Below, piece by piece: positions 1 to 6,996 of a DNA stretch of 13,789 bases. Under the pieces are notes generated by a model that saw nothing but the letters and a program-made list of their open reading frames with translations, ran no database searches and had not been told where the DNA came from. The DNA lies in assembly GCA_903895515.1 (NCBI GenBank), contig CAITUB010000058.1, positions 1 through 13,789 on the forward strand, in the 5' to 3' direction. Each line of letters starts with the position of its first letter. Position 1 is the stretch's first letter. This stretch comes from an uncultured Acidimicrobium sp. (lineage in GTDB: Bacteria > Actinomycetota > Acidimicrobiia > Acidimicrobiales > Ilumatobacteraceae). The translations under genes and the position numbers were made by a program.

Positions 1-593
1 GCATTTTGCTCAACCATCAAGATTGCAATTCCTTCTGCATTGATGCGCTTGCATTGAATAAATACTTCGTCTTGCAACACAGGAGACAAACCCGCACTCG
101 GTTCATCGAGCAGCAACAACTTTGGTTCCATCATGAGCGCTCGGCCCATTGCAACCATCTGACGCTCGCCTCCCGACAACGATCCTGCACGTTGGTTTGC
201 GCGCTCGCGCAACTTCGGGAACAACGAAGTGACATATTCGAAACGTTCATCAAACACACTTGGCTTGATGAAGCATCCCATTTCCAAGTTTTCGGAGACC
301 GTCAAACTCTGAAACACATTCTGAGTTTGCGGCACATAGCCCACGCCTTGTTCAACAAGTTCGTGCGCCTTCATGCCAGTGATGTCATTGCCCAAAAAGC
401 TGACATTGCCGCCGCGTACTCCACATTGACCAAGAATTGCTTTCAACACCGTGGATTTTCCGGCGCCGTTCGGTCCGATGACTCCAACGAATTCGCCAGC
501 GCGAACTTCTATATTGCAACCATTCAAAATATTTACTTCGGGTACGTAACCAGCCACGAGTTCATCAACAACGAGAATGCGATCATCGGACAT
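1..593 (-). CDS. livF: Branched-chain amino acid ABC transporter ATP-binding protein LivF (3' end cut by window edge)
   Basis: Second cytoplasmic ATPase of an LivHMGF-type (HAAT family) importer; it pairs with LivG to drive uptake through LivH/LivM. I translated 197 codons from the ATG. Seen: Walker A GPNGAGKS at residues 40-47, Q-loop in YVPQTQNVF (86-94), signature LSGGE at 139-143, Walker B LLLLDE at 159-164, and the H-loop region starting MVEQN just as the window ends. In this family the H-loop position reads EQN instead of EHD, and that distinguishes LivF from LivG. About 40 C-terminal residues are missing compared with the usual 230-240. The start is well supported: the livG stop and this ATG share a base (TAATG), and AGAGGAG lies 8 nt upstream. 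The urea-type homologue UrtE is an alternative, but nothing here points to it. Substrate is inferred from family only. Confidence 0.93.
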   Translation of the reverse strand, partial: MSDDRILVVDELVAGYVPEVNILNGCNIEVRAGEFVGVIGPNGAGKSTVLKAILGQCGVRGGNVSFLGNDITGMKAHELVEQGVGYVPQTQNVFQSLTVSENLEMGCFIKPSVFDERFEYVTSLFPKLRERANQRAGSLSGGERQMVAMGRALMMEPKLLLLDEPSAGLSPVLQDEVFIQCKRINAEGIAILMVEQN

Positions 594-1471
594 TATGCAT
601 TCTCCTCTTCAAGTAGCGATTTGCCCTGGTGAGTGCCGAGATACGCCTCGATCACCGCTGGGTTAGACGAAATCTGTTCTGGTGTTCCCTCAGCGATGAT
701 GCGACCTTCTGCCATGACCACTACCCAGTCGGATATGTCGTGCACCATGTCCATGTCGTGTTCGACGAACAGCACGGTCATGCCATCGTCACGCAAACCG
801 CGGATGTGTTCGTTCAAACTCTGTTTGAGCGCTGGGTTCACTCCGGCCATCGGTTCGTCAAGCATGACAAGTCGAGGGTTGGTCATGAGCGCCCGGGCCA
901 TTTCAAGCAACTTACGTTGTCCGCCGGACAAGGTTCCCGCATATTGATCACGCATATGGTCGAGCTTGAACCGCTTCAACAATTCATCGGCACGACGCTC
1001 GATGATTGCTTCTTGTTTGCGATACCGGAACGGAAGCAATCCATTCCACCATTTCTCGCCCATCTGATGCGTTGCCCCAAGTTTCATATTTTCGATGACC
1101 GAGAGCTTGGTGAGGCTCTTGGTCAACTGAAACGTGCGCACCATTCCCAAGCTTGCGGTTTTGTGGGCAACAACCTTTTTGAGGTTCTTGCTATCAAACA
1201 TCCACTCACCCGTATCGGGCGTATCAAAACCGGTGAGCAAGTTGAACAGCGTGGTCTTCCCTGCACCATTTGGCCCGATGAGAGCGGTGATTGATCCGCG
1301 CTGAACTTCGAGGTGCTGCACGTCGACAGCTGTTACCCCACCAAAATTTCTACGCACGTTTTCTGCGAGCAGGATCGGGTCTGGCTTCGCTACGCCAGGT
1401 GAAGCATTCACCGACGCCAAAGCGGTGCGAGCACGTTGCGCAAGTTCTGAATATGTTCGCTCAGCGTCCAT
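593..1471 (-). CDS. livG: Branched-chain amino acid ABC transporter ATP-binding protein LivG
   Basis: First cytoplasmic ATPase of the same importer, 292 residues. Seen: Walker A GPNGAGKT at 66-73, Q-loop Q115 in VRTFQLTKSL, signature LSGGQ at 181-185, Walker B LVMLDE at 201-206, H-loop VEHDMD with H238, and the LivG-type insert between Q-loop and signature (about 138-175). The C-terminal EAYLG is typical of the family. The ABC domain begins near residue 33, so there is a roughly 30-residue polar N-terminal extension that most LivG proteins lack; a start at an internal codon is possible. The ATG at 1471 is favoured because it overlaps the end of livM by 11 nt and has AAGAAGAG upstream. All catalytic residues are present. 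It lies between livM and livF and must be co-translated with them. Confidence 0.93.
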   Translation of the reverse strand: MDAERTYSELAQRARTALASVNASPGVAKPDPILLAENVRRNFGGVTAVDVQHLEVQRGSITALIGPNGAGKTTLFNLLTGFDTPDTGEWMFDSKNLKKVVAHKTASLGMVRTFQLTKSLTKLSVIENMKLGATHQMGEKWWNGLLPFRYRKQEAIIERRADELLKRFKLDHMRDQYAGTLSGGQRKLLEMARALMTNPRLVMLDEPMAGVNPALKQSLNEHIRGLRDDGMTVLFVEHDMDMVHDISDWVVVMAEGRIIAEGTPEQISSNPAVIEAYLGTHQGKSLLEEENA

Positions 1472-2465
1472 CTAATGCCATCTCTTCTTTGCTGCCGAAC
1501 ACTCCTTGTGGCCTGAATGTCATGAGCAACATGAGTCCAAGTCCAATCAACATGTAGTTCACTGGACCAACCTGTGCTTTCTGAATAATGCCTATTCCAA
1601 AGAGGTTGAATGGTTTGTCTTTTGTTAACTCACGCAAGAAATTGTCACTGAACACATACAGACCCCAGAACATCATTGGGCCGATTACTGATCCACGCAC
1701 CTTTGCAACGCCACCAAGCACCAACGCTGTGAGCACGTAGAAGGTCACGTCGCGGCTGTAGTTGTCTGGCTGCACCGAACCACGGTCGAGGGCAAAGATC
1801 ATGCCCGAAAACATTCCGACAACACCGCCAATAATGAGCGATTGCATTTTGTAGCTGTACACGTTTTTGCCCAGGCTGCGAACCGCGTCTTCATCTTCGC
1901 GAATCGCCTTGACAACCCTTCCCCACGGGCTCTTCATCAACATATATACGAGGAACGAGAAGATAACCACAAGTGACCAACCGATGATCATCGTCCACAG
2001 CGAATATCCGCTGTATTGAAATGGACGTATTCCATATTGTGCGCCCGGATCGAATGGGCTCAGACTACGGAAAGATGTACTGAAGCTATTGATGCCGTCA
2101 CTACCACCGAAGTATTGCTTGAAGCGAACAGAGCGAACGACGAGTCGAACGATTTCTGCTGTTGCAATAGTCACGATGGCCAAATAGTCGGCGCGTAAAC
2201 GAAGGGTTGGTATACCAACAAGAAGTCCGAGGATGACAACGAGTGCAAGCCCGATGAGAATTCCCCACCACATGCCAACACCGAAATATTGCGACGTCAT
2301 TCCAAGTCCATATGCGCCGCACGCCATAAATGCTGACTGACCGAAGTTCAACAGTCCCGTATAGCCAAATTGAATGTTGAGACCAATAGCAGCCAACGCG
2401 AAGTAAGCAGCGTCAATACCGAAAAAGGCGGCAATGGTGTTTTCAATAATCTTGATGATGTCCAT
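1461..2465 (-). CDS. livM: Branched-chain amino acid ABC transporter permease LivM
   Basis: Membrane permease subunit partnering LivH, 334 residues from the chosen start. Seen: many hydrophobic helices, the family motif NIQFGYTGLLNFGQSAFMA (30-48), LRADYLAIVTIATAEIVR (90-107), the cytoplasmic EAA-like coupling loop SPWGRVVKAIREDEDAVRSL (179-198) that contacts the ATPase, LGGVAKVRGSVIGP (250-263), and the terminal TFRPQGVFGS. I chose the ATG at 2465, one base after the livH stop, with AGAGGG about 9 nt upstream inside livH. A longer reading frame upstream to 2516 would add 17 residues that duplicate livH coding sequence and lack family similarity. It overlaps livG by 11 nt. Length and motifs fit a complete, ordinary LivM. 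Confidence 0.92.
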   Translation of the reverse strand: MDIIKIIENTIAAFFGIDAAYFALAAIGLNIQFGYTGLLNFGQSAFMACGAYGLGMTSQYFGVGMWWGILIGLALVVILGLLVGIPTLRLRADYLAIVTIATAEIVRLVVRSVRFKQYFGGSDGINSFSTSFRSLSPFDPGAQYGIRPFQYSGYSLWTMIIGWSLVVIFSFLVYMLMKSPWGRVVKAIREDEDAVRSLGKNVYSYKMQSLIIGGVVGMFSGMIFALDRGSVQPDNYSRDVTFYVLTALVLGGVAKVRGSVIGPMMFWGLYVFSDNFLRELTKDKPFNLFGIGIIQKAQVGPVNYMLIGLGLMLLMTFRPQGVFGSKEEMALDGR

Positions 2466-2466
2466 A

Positions 2467-3816
2467 TCAGCCAACCCTCTGCTTGCGTCCGAGAATTCCC
2501 TGAGGGCGAACCACAAGCACGATGATCAAGATCAATAGTGCCGGTGCATTTTTTAGTTCTGCTGGAACCACAAGTGAAGCGAGTTCAACAAGCAAACCAA
2601 CAAGGAAGCCGCCGACAAGCGCACCATAAGCAGAGCCAAGCCCACCCAATGTAATTCCAGCAAACATGAGGAAGATCAGTCCTGAACCCATTTCAAAGCC
2701 AACCTGCTCATCCAATCCGCGGAACACACCACCCATTGCCGCGAGCGCACCACCAGCAAACCACACAATGCGAATGATCTTTTGTGTATCAATTCCTGTG
2801 GAGGATGCAAGCGATGGATTATCTGAAACAGCGCGAATGGCTTTTCCAGTGCGCGAACGCTGAAGGTATGCCGCAACACCCATCAACACGATGAATGAAA
2901 TGATGGTGGTGCTGAGATCGCGCATCGTGATGCTGACGGGACCTAGGTGCTTGGCTACCTGCAAGCTGTAATCATCAAGCGGACGTGTGCGACCACCGAA
3001 TTGGTAGAGATACATGTTGCGCAACATGATCGAAAGGCCAACTGAAACTACGAGTTGCGAGATGAGACCAATTCCTCGTTTGCGCAGTTTTGCAAAAATG
3101 ACTCCGTTCATCGCAAGACCGAGCACTCCCCCTAATGCAATGACAATTGGAGCGGCAATCAGTAGCGGAATGCCAAGAAGCACGTTGAACCAAAAGGCAA
3201 TCAAACCACCGAAGGTCACCATCTCGCCGTGGGCGAAATTGGTAAGTCCTGTAGTTCCAAAGATCAAGGACAAGCCGACCGAGCAAATAGCAATAATGAG
3301 ACCGAGACGAACACCATCTACCAGTCGCTGAGCGATACGGTCCATCAAACTTGCTCCGGACTCGCCAGATGTACCCGCAAAGAACGTAACTCGCTTGGCG
3401 TTCGTAGTGAACGCATCCTTAACGATATTGACAACAGTCTTCGTGCCTTCGATGAGCGTTACACCACTAGGCAGAGAAGCAACATCTAGCGTGACAACAT
3501 AATCATCCTTGGCAGGTACAGGAATGGTGACGCTTCCCACACTGTCAGTTACACCTTCACCAACGGCTACGCCAGCGAGGTTGGTCACTGAAATTTTTAC
3601 ACCAACAACCGGCTTTTTCTCAGAGACTCCGTTGTTGTTCGCTTGATTTTGAACAGAGACAATGATGGAATTATCGGAGTCAGCGGCCTGCGCATTGCCA
3701 GGAGCGGAAAACATAAACATCGCTGCCAAGAGAACGGCGAAAGCCCGACCTACAGCAAAGACGCGGGATTTTGAATTGTTGGTGTCGGTCACTTCATCCC
3801 CAAACTCTGCTTGCAT
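2467..3816 (-). CDS. livH: Branched-chain amino acid ABC transporter permease LivH with secreted N-terminal beta-sandwich domain
   Basis: Permease partner of LivM, 449 residues instead of the usual 290-310. Residues 1-24 are polar and basic. Residues 25-44 form a signal-peptide-like hydrophobic stretch ending in NAQA before ADSDNS, a plausible signal peptidase I site. Residues about 50-148 resemble a carboxypeptidase-regulatory or SdrB-like sandwich: KPVVGVKISVTNLAG, VTDSVGSVTIPVP, YVVTLDVASLPSGVTL. The permease proper begins near residue 158 (DRIAQRLVDGVRLGLIIA), with FGTTGLTNFAHGEMVTFGG (186-204), the EAA loop GKAIRAVSDNPSLASSTGID (324-343), and the terminal VVRPQGILGRK. The ATG directly abuts the ctaA stop (TAGATG). 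A GTG at 3792 with GGGGAT upstream is an alternative start that keeps the signal peptide. I recall similar extensions in other actinobacterial LivH proteins; their function is unknown to me. Confidence 0.9.
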   Translation of the reverse strand: MQAEFGDEVTDTNNSKSRVFAVGRAFAVLLAAMFMFSAPGNAQAADSDNSIIVSVQNQANNNGVSEKKPVVGVKISVTNLAGVAVGEGVTDSVGSVTIPVPAKDDYVVTLDVASLPSGVTLIEGTKTVVNIVKDAFTTNAKRVTFFAGTSGESGASLMDRIAQRLVDGVRLGLIIAICSVGLSLIFGTTGLTNFAHGEMVTFGGLIAFWFNVLLGIPLLIAAPIVIALGGVLGLAMNGVIFAKLRKRGIGLISQLVVSVGLSIMLRNMYLYQFGGRTRPLDDYSLQVAKHLGPVSITMRDLSTTIISFIVLMGVAAYLQRSRTGKAIRAVSDNPSLASSTGIDTQKIIRIVWFAGGALAAMGGVFRGLDEQVGFEMGSGLIFLMFAGITLGGLGSAYGALVGGFLVGLLVELASLVVPAELKNAPALLILIIVLVVRPQGILGRKQRVG

Positions 3817-4701
3817 CTAGTCAAGCACAAGCAGGGTGCTGGCAGGAAGAAATACTGCAAAGGAGCACAGCCATACAGCAATCGACAGTGCAACATGCAC
3901 TGCCACAAGCGGTGCAGGCACACCCGCGAAGTACTGCACATAGCCAATGAAGCCTTGAGCGCACAGTGCGGCCAACAGGCGCAATAACAACGTTCCCTCG
4001 TGCTCCCACCGTGATGCGCTCTTTCTGGCCCGCATGGTCAAAAGAAGAGAAACCAGGACCAGCAACCAAACGGCTGTGGAGTGCATCTGCGTTGCGTGTT
4101 TAACACTGATCCCTAGTCGAGTTGCCTGCTCAGAACCCGAATGTGGTCCCGCACCGGATACTACCGTTCCCAAAAACATCACCGTTCCCGCCACGAATAT
4201 GAGCGCCCAGCGAAGTGACTTATCAACCACAACACGAGACTCCTGGGGCGCAATCTGACGTTCAACTCGCTTCACTAAAACGAAGGCAGAAGAAACCAAG
4301 ACAATCGACACCAAGAAGTGCGCCATATTCGACCACGGATTCAAACCGGTCAGTACGACGTAAGCGCCGAGCACAACTTGAACAAGCACCCCAACGACCA
4401 GAGCGGCAGCATTTGCGGTAATTCGCCTTGATCGCGGCCGCAACAGGATCGAGCTTGAAACAGCCAGGATCACTGAAGCGGCCACAACGCCCGTAAATAG
4501 ACGATTGATCTGCTCGATCGCCGCATGACCGGTTGAAATATCGACGAATTTGGTGCTGTTGCAATTTGGCCAATCAGAACAACCCAATCCCGAGCCGGTT
4601 AGACGGACCAACGATCCAGTCACCACGATGGCATACAAGGATCCAAAGGCCACCCAGGTAACTAATCGGAATCTCTGCAACGAAATCTCTGGACGACGCA
4701 T
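3817..4701 (-). CDS. ctaA: Heme A synthase (COX15/CtaA family)
   Basis: Membrane enzyme that oxidises the C8 methyl of heme O to a formyl group, making heme A for aa3-type cytochrome c oxidase. It has 294 residues with about eight hydrophobic helices. Seen: GSLVRLTGSGLGCSDWPNC with the loop-1 cysteine pair C41/C47, catalytic-type E63 in IEQINR, NMAHFLVS with H128, SGAGPHSG, KHATQMHS with H207, and AVHVALS with H269. The residue matching the first heme ligand (H60 in Bacillus subtilis) is N66; I believe Asn is common in actinobacterial homologues. There is no loop-3 cysteine pair. Start: ATG 4701 lies 7 nt after TAGCGT, a leaderless layout. GTG 4710, with AAGGGA 5 nt upstream, is a real alternative, and the frame can be read from a TTG at 4728. 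It is the first gene of the minus-strand unit leading into livH. Confidence 0.9.
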   Translation of the reverse strand: MRRPEISLQRFRLVTWVAFGSLYAIVVTGSLVRLTGSGLGCSDWPNCNSTKFVDISTGHAAIEQINRLFTGVVAASVILAVSSSILLRPRSRRITANAAALVVGVLVQVVLGAYVVLTGLNPWSNMAHFLVSIVLVSSAFVLVKRVERQIAPQESRVVVDKSLRWALIFVAGTVMFLGTVVSGAGPHSGSEQATRLGISVKHATQMHSTAVWLLVLVSLLLTMRARKSASRWEHEGTLLLRLLAALCAQGFIGYVQYFAGVPAPLVAVHVALSIAVWLCSFAVFLPASTLLVLD

Positions 4702-4708
4702 CGTCGGC

Positions 4709-4714
4709 ACGCTA
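4709..4714 (-). promoter_or_regulatory. Candidate -10 box for leaderless ctaA transcript
   Basis: TAGCGT (TANNNT) on the minus strand ends exactly 7 nt before ATG 4701, the spacing seen for leaderless mRNAs in mycobacteria. No good -35 is visible. If GTG 4710 is the true start, this match is coincidental, because it would overlap the start codon. Confidence 0.4.
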
Positions 4715-4728
4715 TCCCTTTTGCCCAA

Positions 4729-4739
4729 AACCCTGGGTT
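4729..4739. repeat. Short palindrome AACCCTGGGTT upstream of ctaA
   Basis: Perfect 5-bp arms around one central base. It falls where the -35 region of the proposed ctaA promoter would be, so it could be an operator half-site pair. Short palindromes are common by chance and no regulator gene is nearby. Confidence 0.3.
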
Positions 4740-4769
4740 CGGACGAACTCCAAAGTTGGAAACCTCACA

Positions 4770-4793
4770 TTTTGTGGCTGAAACCCCACAAAA
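4770..4793. repeat. Inverted repeat TTTTGTGG / CCACAAAA in the divergent ctaA-peptidase region
   Basis: Perfect 8-bp arms (4770-4777 and 4786-4793) separated by 8 bases. GTGGCT at 4774-4779 also matches the inverted AGCCAC at 4793-4798, so two overlapping inverted pairings share the site. It sits between two divergent transcription units, about 70 nt from ctaA and 120 nt from the peptidase, so it may be an operator. A TATAAA at 4799-4804 lies next to it. Run as RNA it could form a weak hairpin, but it has no terminator-like U tract. Confidence 0.45.
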
Positions 4794-4901
4794 GCCACTA
4801 TAAAACCACTATGAGCGTTTAGTTCAACATTTTTAGTGATTATTTCCTCAAGTTCCTCTGATTCTGGCCGATCCCTAATGCGGGTCTCACACCAGCAAAT
4901 C

Positions 4902-4908
4902 AAGGGAG
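4902..4908 (+). promoter_or_regulatory. Ribosome binding site of the M23 peptidase gene
   Basis: AAGGGAG lies 6 nt before ATG 4915. It is the clearest Shine-Dalgarno among the genes that begin a transcription unit here; the other first genes look leaderless. It fixes the start and implies a 5' untranslated leader, with the promoter somewhere in 4770-4890. Confidence 0.8.
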
Positions 4909-4914
4909 CAAGTC

Positions 4915-6237
4915 ATGAACTCAGGAATTATTCGCAAGGCAATCGTTGCAGTTGCAGTCTCACTCAGCATCGCGACACTAGCTACGTCGATTTCAGCAAC
5001 TTCAGTTGCTGCGCAATCCGTAAACGCTAAGTCAGCTTCGCTCCCACAATTGGGCGAATCTGGCCCTGAAGTTACTCGCATGCAACAGGCAATCGTTGCA
5101 CGTGGATTCACCATCAAGGGTGGAATTGACGGTTCGTTTGGCCCTGCAACCCAAGTTGCATTGAAGTCGTTGCAAAAGGTTGCAGGTTTCGCTGCAACCG
5201 GAAATCTTGATGCCAAGACCGCAAAGTTTCTTGGTCTTGTTGATGTGGCTCCTTTGAGCAAGTCAAACTTCCCTACAGTCGGCGCATCTGGCGACGCAGT
5301 GTGGTCGTTACAGCAGGCACTCATCAACAATGGTGTTCAGGTGAAGGGTGGAGCCGACGGAAAATTCGGATTGGCTACTTCGATCGCACTTGGAAAGTTT
5401 CAGTCATTGAAGGGTCTTGCAGTTACAAAAACTGTTGATGAGTCAACCGCAATTGCTCTCGGTCTACTTGCAGCACCTGTTCAAAAAGCTTCAACGAAAA
5501 AGACGGTTGCTGCAGCATCAGCTCCAGTTATTGCTCCTGTTGTTGCGGTCGCAACATCAACAATCACCATTGATTCACTTCCAGTGCGCGGTCAGAAGAG
5601 TGACAATGTTCGTGCATTGCAAAATGCATTGATCAACGCGGGAATCGAAGTCAAGGGTGGCGCTGACGGAGTATTCGGCGTAGCTACTTCGGTTTCAATC
5701 GGCAAGTTTCAATCAGCTACCGGTCTCAATGTTTCAACCGTGTTGGATGCTCCAACTGCAGCAGCACTTGGTCTTATTCCTTCACTTGCTGAGTTGGGAT
5801 TGCCAACGCTGCAGGCTTTCCCAGTGCAGGGTCGCTGTGGTTTTACCGACACTTGGGGTGCTGCTCGTGGCGCAGGTCGCAGTCACGAAGGAACAGACAT
5901 CATCGGTGCTCGTGGCCTTGCGTTGTACGCAGCTATGGACGGAACGATTTCAAAAATGACAACTGGTGGAGTTCTTGGCGGAACTTCACTTCGCTTGACC
6001 GCTGCAGATGGAACGTACTTCTACTACGCACACCTTGAAGCATTTGCAGCAAATCTTGCCAACGGACAAGTTGTTCGTGCTGGTCAGATCGTCGGGTACC
6101 TCGGTTCAACCGGCGACACCAATACCCCGCACCTGCACTTCGAAGTGCACCCAAAGGGTGGCGCTGCGGTGAACCCTTACCCAATCCTCAAAGCTGTTGA
6201 TGCTTGCAACGTTACGGAATTGCTCCCGCAGCCGTAA
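4915..6237 (+). CDS. Secreted peptidoglycan-binding M23 (LytM) metalloendopeptidase
   Basis: Predicted extracytoplasmic cell-wall hydrolase, 440 residues, cutting peptide cross-links in peptidoglycan. Residues 1-34 are a signal peptide (basic N-region, hydrophobic core, VAAQS). Three 66-residue PG_binding_1 repeats follow at 43-108, 119-184 and 222-287, each with the pattern KGG-DG-FG-AT; repeats 2 and 3 are closest (GKFQS, ALGL). An Ala/Val-rich linker covers about 188-218. The M23 domain is at about 302-428 with a complete zinc site: H324 and D328 in HEGTD, H408 in HLHFE with H406 beside it, and catalytic-type H373 in YYAHLE. C308 and C431 flank the domain and could pair. The gene is monocistronic, with its own leader and a hairpin after it. 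The exact bond cut cannot be told from sequence. Confidence 0.92.
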   Translation: MNSGIIRKAIVAVAVSLSIATLATSISATSVAAQSVNAKSASLPQLGESGPEVTRMQQAIVARGFTIKGGIDGSFGPATQVALKSLQKVAGFAATGNLDAKTAKFLGLVDVAPLSKSNFPTVGASGDAVWSLQQALINNGVQVKGGADGKFGLATSIALGKFQSLKGLAVTKTVDESTAIALGLLAAPVQKASTKKTVAAASAPVIAPVVAVATSTITIDSLPVRGQKSDNVRALQNALINAGIEVKGGADGVFGVATSVSIGKFQSATGLNVSTVLDAPTAAALGLIPSLAELGLPTLQAFPVQGRCGFTDTWGAARGAGRSHEGTDIIGARGLALYAAMDGTISKMTTGGVLGGTSLRLTAADGTYFYYAHLEAFAANLANGQVVRAGQIVGYLGSTGDTNTPHLHFEVHPKGGAAVNPYPILKAVDACNVTELLPQP

Positions 6238-6254
6238 TTTTGCAGCCGAACAAA

Positions 6255-6304
6255 TGTTGGGAGAGTTGATGTTGATGTGAGAATCACCATCGGCTCTCCC
6301 AACA
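6255..6304. terminator. Hairpin in convergent gap, candidate bidirectional terminator
   Basis: TGTTGGGAGAG (6255-6265) pairs perfectly over 11 bp with CTCTCCCAACA (6294-6304). The 28-nt interior can pair further (GATGTGA with TCACCATC, one bulge). It fills most of the 72-nt gap between the peptidase (plus) and the phosphatase (minus). Neither side has a strong U tract (plus side ACTATTTACC), so release could be inefficient. Position and symmetry favour a terminator serving both strands. Confidence 0.75.
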
Positions 6305-6309
6305 ACTAT

Positions 6310-6987
6310 TTACCGCGTTCGATCCTCATGAGTGAGGTGCTCGACATCGCTTAACCGTTCAAGACTGAAGGCATACCCGTCACCCAATTTGATCGACTTA
6401 ATGGTGGTTATCGATGCGTGATTGATAATGAATCGCTCCCACTCCCAAGGCGTGGCCGATAGTCCAAGCAAATGGCAAATCAGAACGCTATTTGTCCCTG
6501 CATGGGCAAAGAATGCGAACCGCTCACCTGGACGATCAATGTGCCAGACCGGCAATTCATTAGGCAAGCGATGGACTCCATTGCGCTCGAGAAAATCTGT
6601 TGCCCCTGAGTGAATTCTTTCTACGAAATTCTTGACCGACTCTCCACCTGCAAGACCGTTCCATCGTTCGTGCGATGAATGCTTGTCACCATCTCGATAT
6701 GCCTTGATGGTTTCTTCGGCTGGCGCCCCATGCCAAGCGGGCTCTCGGATCTCTTCAAGAAATGGTTCTATCTCCAAGGCTCTACTTTGACGAAATAACG
6801 TCGGGTTCGCTGTCAGATGCGTCCTCTGAAGAGGCGAAGCGAAAACATGGTCGAACTTCTCATCGGCTAACCGCTGCCCAAGCAATTCAGCCTGACGGCT
6901 ACCTCTCTCAGTCAAGGGCGGATTTACGACACTCTTGCCATCTTTGACCCACTCGGGTTCCGCGTGGCGTATTAGAACAATTTCCAT
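6310..6987 (-). CDS. Histidine phosphatase superfamily (phosphoglycerate mutase-like) protein
   Basis: Soluble cytoplasmic protein of 225 residues in the branch-1 histidine phosphatase clan, which transfers phosphate through a phosphohistidine. Seen: N-terminal LIRHAEP with R7 and nucleophile H8, LTERG at 26-29, ASPLQRT with second arginine R55, acid E79 in LEEIREP, and the second histidine H162 in FFAHAGTNS. All catalytic residues are present, so it should be active. The middle insert (about 82-150, rich in H, W and charged residues) gives no clear substrate clue. It is the last gene of the ABC exporter operon, 9 nt after the lipoprotein stop. The Shine-Dalgarno is weak. Substrate unknown; glycolytic mutase activity is unlikely from the overall sequence. 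The downstream hairpin probably ends the operon. Confidence 0.82.
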   Translation of the reverse strand: MEIVLIRHAEPEWVKDGKSVVNPPLTERGSRQAELLGQRLADEKFDHVFASPLQRTHLTANPTLFRQSRALEIEPFLEEIREPAWHGAPAEETIKAYRDGDKHSSHERWNGLAGGESVKNFVERIHSGATDFLERNGVHRLPNELPVWHIDRPGERFAFFAHAGTNSVLICHLLGLSATPWEWERFIINHASITTIKSIKLGDGYAFSLERLSDVEHLTHEDRTR

Positions 6988-6996
6988 TACTGCAAT

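Noticed and set aside
6..1294. Long open frames on the plus strand opposite livF and livG (about 208 and 221 codons)
   Set aside because: They are antisense to strongly conserved ATPase genes, show no recognisable motifs and read as low-complexity His/Gln/Arg-rich translations.
2467..2516. Extended N-terminus for LivM starting at 2516
   Set aside because: The extra 17 residues are livH coding sequence in another frame; ATG 2465 has a ribosome site and the expected family N-terminus.
1..4701. Urea-type (UrtBCDE) importer instead of Liv
   Set aside because: LivH and LivM lengths and motifs, LivG/LivF sequence features and the absence of urea genes favour the general branched-chain amino acid type, although substrate cannot be proven.
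4800..4914. Cyclic-di-AMP (ydaO) riboswitch in the peptidase leader
   Set aside because: Such riboswitches often control actinobacterial wall hydrolases, but I could not find the conserved GAACC/GGGU core elements or enough paired stems; only a small bulged hairpin near 4870-4887.
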